A stretch of DNA of 8,517 bases from Deltaproteobacteria bacterium RIFOXYA12_FULL_61_11 (GTDB lineage: Bacteria; Bdellovibrionota_F; JAHFAK01; YA12-FULL-61-11): contig MGSU01000174.1 of assembly GCA_001799195.1 (NCBI GenBank), positions 1 to 8,517 on the forward strand, given 5' to 3'. Below the pieces are notes generated by a model. It had not been told where the DNA came from, searched no databases, and was given only the letters and a program-made list of their open reading frames with translations. The position numbers and the translations under genes were made by a program. Shown here in pieces: positions 7,405 to 8,517 of this stretch. Numbering within the stretch: the first letter of the stretch is position 1; every line of letters begins with the position of its first letter.

Positions 7405-8427
7405 TCACACCAGCCCCGCGTATTCCCGCCTCATCTCGCCGAGCAGGACCGCCGGATCGGCCCGGTGGTTCCACAACCTGTCGAGCAGTGGGCGCAACGG
7501 CAGCGGGTGGCGACGACCGCCGGGGAGCAAGACGTGACTACCGTCTCGGACCATGCGCCCGAGCAAGTGGGCGGTAGGCAGGGCTCGGAGCACGGCGTCC
7601 AGGCGGTCTTCCGGTACGGTGCAGAGGAGTTGGTAATCGCCGTGTTCGACGAACCAGGCCGGGAGCGGACACAGACCGGTCCCGCGGATATACCGAAGGG
7701 CTCCCGGCTCGAACAGGCTCTCGTCCCACGAGAGGGATACTTCGAGGTCGTTGACGGCGCACAAATGGCCGAGGGCGGTGAGCAGCCCGTCGCTGGTGTC
7801 GATCACGGCGCTGACCGAGGAAGCGAGGAGGCGACCCTCGTCGAGCTGCGCCCGGGGCCTGAAGGCCGTATCCGGGAACTCGTCTACCGGCCTCCCGAGC
7901 AGGAAGCGCAAGGCCAGGGCCGCGGCACAGCCGAATTCGCCGACCAGAACGAGGTGCTCCCCGGGTTTCGCTCCCTTGCGGCCGACCGGCGGCAGGGTGC
8001 TGGTGCCGAGCACCGTGGTGGTCAGACTGGTCGCGACGGCGTTGGAGGTATCGCCGCCGAGCAACCAGGTTCCGGCCGAGGTCAGGGCCTCCTGTACCCC
8101 TCGGGCCACCTCGCTCTTATAGGTATCCCCGGTCCCAGCTCCCCACTGCACCGCTTGGAGGACGCCCAGGGGAACTCCCCCACAGGCGGCCAGATCGGAC
8201 AAGGCGGCCATGACCGCGACCCAGCCCACGGTGAAGGGATCTCGATAGAGGCCGAAGGCCAGTTCCTCGGCCAGGCAGTCGATGCTGCTGAGCAGAAAGC
8301 CTCCTCCGGCGAGGGGGAGACACTCGCAATCGGCCTCGTCGAGACCATGCAACAACTGGGGGTGACGGCGTCCGAGGGGTACCCAGCGCAGGAGTTCGGC
8401 GATTTCCGGGATCAGGGTCACGGACAT
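7405..8427 (-). CDS. Divergent ThiL-like / AIR synthase-superfamily protein
   Basis: The 340-residue product has the block order of the PurM/ThiL/SelD/HypE superfamily and is closest by eye to thiamine-monophosphate kinase. Visible blocks are the TTD-like SSIDCL (47-52), ALSDLAACGGVP (75-86), LLGGDTS (122-128), RKGAKPGEHLVLVGEFG (150-166), VIDTSDGLL (208-216) and HGDYQLL (262-268). ThiL uses ATP and Mg to phosphorylate thiamine monophosphate. Here two active-site motifs are altered: the N-terminal GDD reads E31-A32-D33, and the GGEDYEL block reads EHGDYQL. ATP and metal binding may persist, but thiamine activity is doubtful. A GAGG at 8438-8441 sits ten bases before ATG 8427. The start lies inside the end of the upstream kinase-like gene, so the two are probably translationally coupled and functionally linked. 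The superfamily call is strong; the reaction is unknown. Confidence 0.85.
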   Translation of the reverse strand: MSVTLIPEIAELLRWVPLGRRHPQLLHGLDEADCECLPLAGGGFLLSSIDCLAEELAFGLYRDPFTVGWVAVMAALSDLAACGGVPLGVLQAVQWGAGTGDTYKSEVARGVQEALTSAGTWLLGGDTSNAVATSLTTTVLGTSTLPPVGRKGAKPGEHLVLVGEFGCAAALALRFLLGRPVDEFPDTAFRPRAQLDEGRLLASSVSAVIDTSDGLLTALGHLCAVNDLEVSLSWDESLFEPGALRYIRGTGLCPLPAWFVEHGDYQLLCTVPEDRLDAVLRALPTAHLLGRMVRDGSHVLLPGGRRHPLPLRPLLDRLWNHRADPAVLLGEMRREYAGLV

Positions 8428-8517
8428 AGTCGGAGCACCTCGGGGAGACAGGTAAAAACGACCTCCGCGCTCGTGCTGACCTCGCCGTCGAACTCCAGGG
8501 GGAAGCCCTGGGCAGAC
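8418..8517 (-). CDS. C-terminal end of a diacylglycerol/sphingoid-base kinase-family protein (partial)
   Basis: Only the last 32 codons are inside the window. The reading frame begins at base 8516 and ends with TGA at 8420-8418. The tail contains GFPLEFDGEV followed by VVFTCLPEVLRLCP. This matches the usual C-terminus of DAGK/LCB5/YegS-type lipid kinases, where a DGE motif is followed by a hydrophobic strand and a short proline-ended strand. Such enzymes phosphorylate lipid hydroxyls such as diacylglycerol, sphingoid base or ceramide. The catalytic N-terminal part is missing, so the call rests on a short segment. The stop overlaps the ThiL-like start by ten bases. A DGE tail also occurs in a few related NAD-kinase-fold proteins, so the substrate class is open. 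Confidence 0.55.
   Translation of the reverse strand, partial: SAQGFPLEFDGEVSTSAEVVFTCLPEVLRLCP

Overview
The window is a high-GC bacterial segment with strongly C/G-biased third codon positions. Every gene I can recognise is a cell-envelope, lipid or glycan enzyme. Nothing in it fixes the taxon. The gene content fits a GC-rich Gram-negative lineage, such as Myxococcota/Deltaproteobacteria, Acidobacteriota or similar environmental bacteria, but that is inference only. I see no tRNA, rRNA, CRISPR array, transposase or other mobile-element hallmark.

Layout. (1) 97-1866 (+): a polytopic membrane protein of about 590 residues with a soluble tail, probably a GT-C-like glycosyltransferase or an orphan envelope protein. 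(2) 3960-1887 (-): a two-gene unit, an FkbM-family SAM methyltransferase followed by a metallophosphoesterase with four N-terminal membrane helices. Its end converges on gene 1. (3) 4049-7362 (+): transcribed divergently from the FkbM gene across an 88-bp gap. This unit holds a membrane-associated family 2 glycosyltransferase, a stand-alone acyl carrier protein (ACP) and a fatty acyl-AMP/acyl-ACP ligase. The last two are translationally coupled by a GTGA overlap. (4) 8517-7405 (-): the C-terminal end of what looks like a diacylglycerol/sphingoid-base kinase-family protein, whose stop codon lies inside the start of a divergent ThiL/AIR-synthase-superfamily protein. This pair converges on the ligase.

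How they may work together. The ligase would activate a free fatty acid as its adenylate and load it onto the adjacent ACP. That acyl-ACP would feed an acyltransferase or synthase lying outside the window. A GT2 enzyme, a lipid-kinase-like protein, a methyltransferase and a phosphoesterase are the sort of tailoring enzymes expected for a glycolipid. A bacterial sphingolipid-type or other specialised lipid locus is the most interesting reading, but its diagnostic genes (serine palmitoyltransferase, ceramide synthase or a polyketide synthase) are not in the window. The least expected component is the ThiL-like protein. It keeps the fold signatures of a thiamine-monophosphate kinase but has altered active-site motifs and is paired with a lipid-kinase relative, which suggests it is not an ordinary thiamine gene.
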